In this document: one piece after another, positions 15,472 to 17,061 of the stretch | Position numbering within the stretch: the first letter of the stretch is position 1 | How the letters are laid out: every line of letters begins with the position of its first letter | From: JADHUC01 sp964617665 | Lineage (GTDB): Bacteria > Planctomycetota > Planctomycetia > Pirellulales > Pirellulaceae | NCBI GenBank assembly: GCA_964617665.1 | Contig: CAZUAH010000291.1 | Location: 1-17,061, forward strand | DNA: 17,061 bases | Direction of reading: 5' to 3' | The notes under the pieces: generated by a model | The model's input: the letters and a program-made list of their open reading frames with translations, nothing else | What the model was told of the DNA's origin: nothing | The model's database searches: none | Program-made: the position numbers and the translations under genes

Positions 15472-15565
15472 GCCCCTTTTCGGGCGACGTTCAACGTGGT
15501 CCACTCAGAATGGCGCACCGGCATCGTATCGTGTCATCATTTCCTAGATCTGAGGAGGTAGCCAA

Positions 15566-16945
15566 ATGACAGTGGTTTCGAAAGAGGTCCGATGGCTGAA
15601 GACGATCGGCGCATCTGTGATCGAACCGATTCTTGTGTTGCTGTTAGTTCTGGTCGGTCACAGCGCACAAGCGGAATGCACCATCAGGCTCTCCAAGATA
15701 GCTGAATCCTTGGACGGACACAGCACGACCCGTACCACGGTACGCCGCGTGTTCCATCACGACGGTTATTGGTACGTGTTTTGTGGAGACGTTCGAAACA
15801 AAGTCTACCTCAATTTCTTTGTGACCAGCATCGACGGAATCAATTGGTCGGAACGAAAGGTCGGCTCCGGTGGCGGCGTGGCTGGCGGCCATTACGGCGC
15901 GTCGAATTTGCCTGAGACAGCTATAGTCTACGGAGATCAGATCTATGGCTGCTATTCGGAGAAAGGAGACACGTGTATTCGCAGCGGCACATTAGCCGGC
16001 GGAGACATTGCATGGACGCACGGTCACCGCATCGTTCCGGCTTATGTCGACAAGAACACTCGCGACTTCTACCACTACTATCCGGATATCATGATCGAGG
16101 AAGACGGCTTCCTATCCATAACATTCAGGCATTTCCACAAGTCGGGAACGATCCCAAGAATGGACCCGGCATTCGTGGTATCGACGAAGCCAAACAATAT
16201 CGCAGGCTGGAAAGCGCCTCGGGATCTCATCACTTTCGCGCCGCCCGAGAGACACGATGCCCATGAGAACATTCCCCTTCCCGGCGGAAGGCGAGTGGTG
16301 ATTGTCAGGAGTTACTGCGGAGAGACCGACGAGGAGCGATACAAGCCGGGTTGCCCTGGCAGCTTCTATGCTTCTCACTACGACGGAGCAAACTGGCTGG
16401 AGCCGGTCGACCTGGGTGATTCCGACGGTATCAACGGATCGGACAAGCGACTCAGCGCCATGTTGGACCCCGGGACAGGGATCGTCCATCTAGCTTACAT
16501 CGAAGACTCCCGCACACACTGGAAGAACGAGCTTCGCTATCGCACGTTGTCTCCCCCTTACGGTGTCGACGACTGGTCGGCGCCGACAACCATCGCCACC
16601 AACGTCTTCACCGTCATGCTGGGCATGGACACCTCGTCGGTTCCCGCACGAATTGCAGCCGTTTACGGCGATCAATTGCACGAAGGCGGCGAGGTGGTAC
16701 CTCTCTGGGGAAGCCGTTGGCACACCGGCAGGTTGTATCTCAAATGGTTCGACGGAACCGACTGGGAATCCGGTAGGCAGCTTCTCTCCGAGATGAATGA
16801 CGAATACGCATGGTTTCCCAGTATCCAGGAAGATGTTTCGGGGACTTTTGGAGTGCTCTACATGAAGGGCAGGTTCAAAGACTTCAGGAAGACACCGAAG
16901 GAACTCATGTTTGCCTTGGTCAAACCAGACGAATGGAGCCGATAA
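15566..16945 (+). CDS. Secreted sialidase/BNR-type beta-propeller protein
   Basis: 459 residues with an N-terminal signal peptide (hydrophobic LVLLLVLV core, cleavage likely after AQA at 34-36). The mature part shows recurring blade-like units in which a short beta-strand is followed by an aromatic-Asp-Gly turn: HHDGYWYVFCGDVRN, VTSIDGINWSERKV, ASHYDGANWLEPVDL, WFDGTDWESGRQL. This fits a six- or seven-bladed propeller of the sialidase/BNR superfamily, which contains sialidases and also polysaccharide lyases such as ulvan-lyase families PL24/PL25. The order-specific catalytic residues of a true sialidase (the Arg triad and Asp-box spacing) are not convincingly seen, so a lyase or a binding protein is as likely. 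GAGGAGG at 15552-15558 sits 7 bases before the ATG, a strong ribosome site. The gene is divergent from the 1204-residue glycosidase and faces the SGNH gene. The fold is likely; the activity is open. Confidence 0.7.
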   Translation: MTVVSKEVRWLKTIGASVIEPILVLLLVLVGHSAQAECTIRLSKIAESLDGHSTTRTTVRRVFHHDGYWYVFCGDVRNKVYLNFFVTSIDGINWSERKVGSGGGVAGGHYGASNLPETAIVYGDQIYGCYSEKGDTCIRSGTLAGGDIAWTHGHRIVPAYVDKNTRDFYHYYPDIMIEEDGFLSITFRHFHKSGTIPRMDPAFVVSTKPNNIAGWKAPRDLITFAPPERHDAHENIPLPGGRRVVIVRSYCGETDEERYKPGCPGSFYASHYDGANWLEPVDLGDSDGINGSDKRLSAMLDPGTGIVHLAYIEDSRTHWKNELRYRTLSPPYGVDDWSAPTTIATNVFTVMLGMDTSSVPARIAAVYGDQLHEGGEVVPLWGSRWHTGRLYLKWFDGTDWESGRQLLSEMNDEYAWFPSIQEDVSGTFGVLYMKGRFKDFRKTPKELMFALVKPDEWSR

Positions 16946-16988
16946 CGGTTTGGATTCGCTGGGAACCAGTAATGGAGAGAAACAGGCG

Positions 16989-17061
16989 TCATTTGCGTGC
17001 GAAATGCTTGAGCAGTTCGAGCGCGATGTAGCGGTTGCCGGCGTTGGTGAGATGTACGCCG
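16989..17061 (-). CDS. C-terminus of an SGNH/GDSL hydrolase (partial)
   Basis: The last 23 codons of a - strand gene whose body lies beyond the window. They read GVHLTNAGNRYIALELLKHF, then ARK and a stop. This is the Block V end of SGNH/GDSL esterases (D-G-x-H-L-t-x-x-G...), with the catalytic His at the third visible residue. The Asp three residues before it would be the codon cut by the window edge; the one visible base of that codon (C in third position) is compatible with GAC. Such enzymes often remove acetyl or other acyl groups from polysaccharides, which fits the neighbouring sulfatase and glycosidases. It converges on the beta-propeller gene with a 43-bp gap. Confidence 0.7.
   Translation of the reverse strand, partial: GVHLTNAGNRYIALELLKHFARK

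Noticed and set aside
1..17061. CRISPR arrays, tRNA/rRNA genes, transposases or integrases
   Set aside because: No regularly spaced repeats, no recognisable RNA gene and no transposase or integrase motifs in any frame, so the scar zone cannot be tied to a specific mobile element.

Overview
The window looks like a GC-rich, Gram-negative-type bacterium with a large secreted glycan-degrading repertoire. A Planctomycetes, Verrucomicrobia, Kiritimatiellae or Lentisphaerae relative is the best guess. This rests on the mix seen here: a formylglycine-type sulfatase, a twin-arginine leader, very large modular beta-galactosidase-like proteins, a secreted metallophosphoesterase and a beta-propeller enzyme. 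No rRNA, tRNA, ribosomal protein or other taxonomic marker is present, so this is inference.

Layout. Positions 1-191 are non-coding and hold a perfect 24-bp palindrome and an abrupt G10-C17 tract. Three + strand genes follow with gaps of 67 and 72 bp and probably form one transcription unit: a GH42/GH14-like clan-A glycosidase (192-2018), an arylsulfatase (2086-3531) and a calcineurin-like phosphoesterase (3604-4797). Converging on them is a 1362-residue modular glycosidase on the - strand (4836-8924).

Positions 9109-11692 are a scar zone. They contain a beta-helix protein cut off after 90 codons, a putative defence gene (nuclease domain plus long helical C-terminus) that appears to have lost its central NTPase and its reading frame, a two-tier inverted repeat, and a lone RCC1 repeat with no parent gene. 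The zone is visibly less GC-rich than its flanks.

Beyond it, a second giant modular glycosidase lies on the - strand (11693-15307), with a LamG-like N-terminus. Its C-terminal beta-sandwich resembles that of the 1362-residue protein. Divergent from it is a secreted beta-propeller protein (15566-16945), and the window ends in the C-terminus of an SGNH/GDSL hydrolase on the - strand (16989-17061).

Taken together, the intact genes look like an export-and-degrade locus for a complex, probably sulfated and perhaps acylated, polysaccharide: sulfatase for sulfate esters, SGNH hydrolase for acyl esters, three clan-A-like glycosidases for the backbone or branches, and a propeller protein that could be a lyase or sialidase-like hydrolase. 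No transporter, regulator or sulfatase-maturation enzyme is visible here, and the substrate cannot be named from the sequence.
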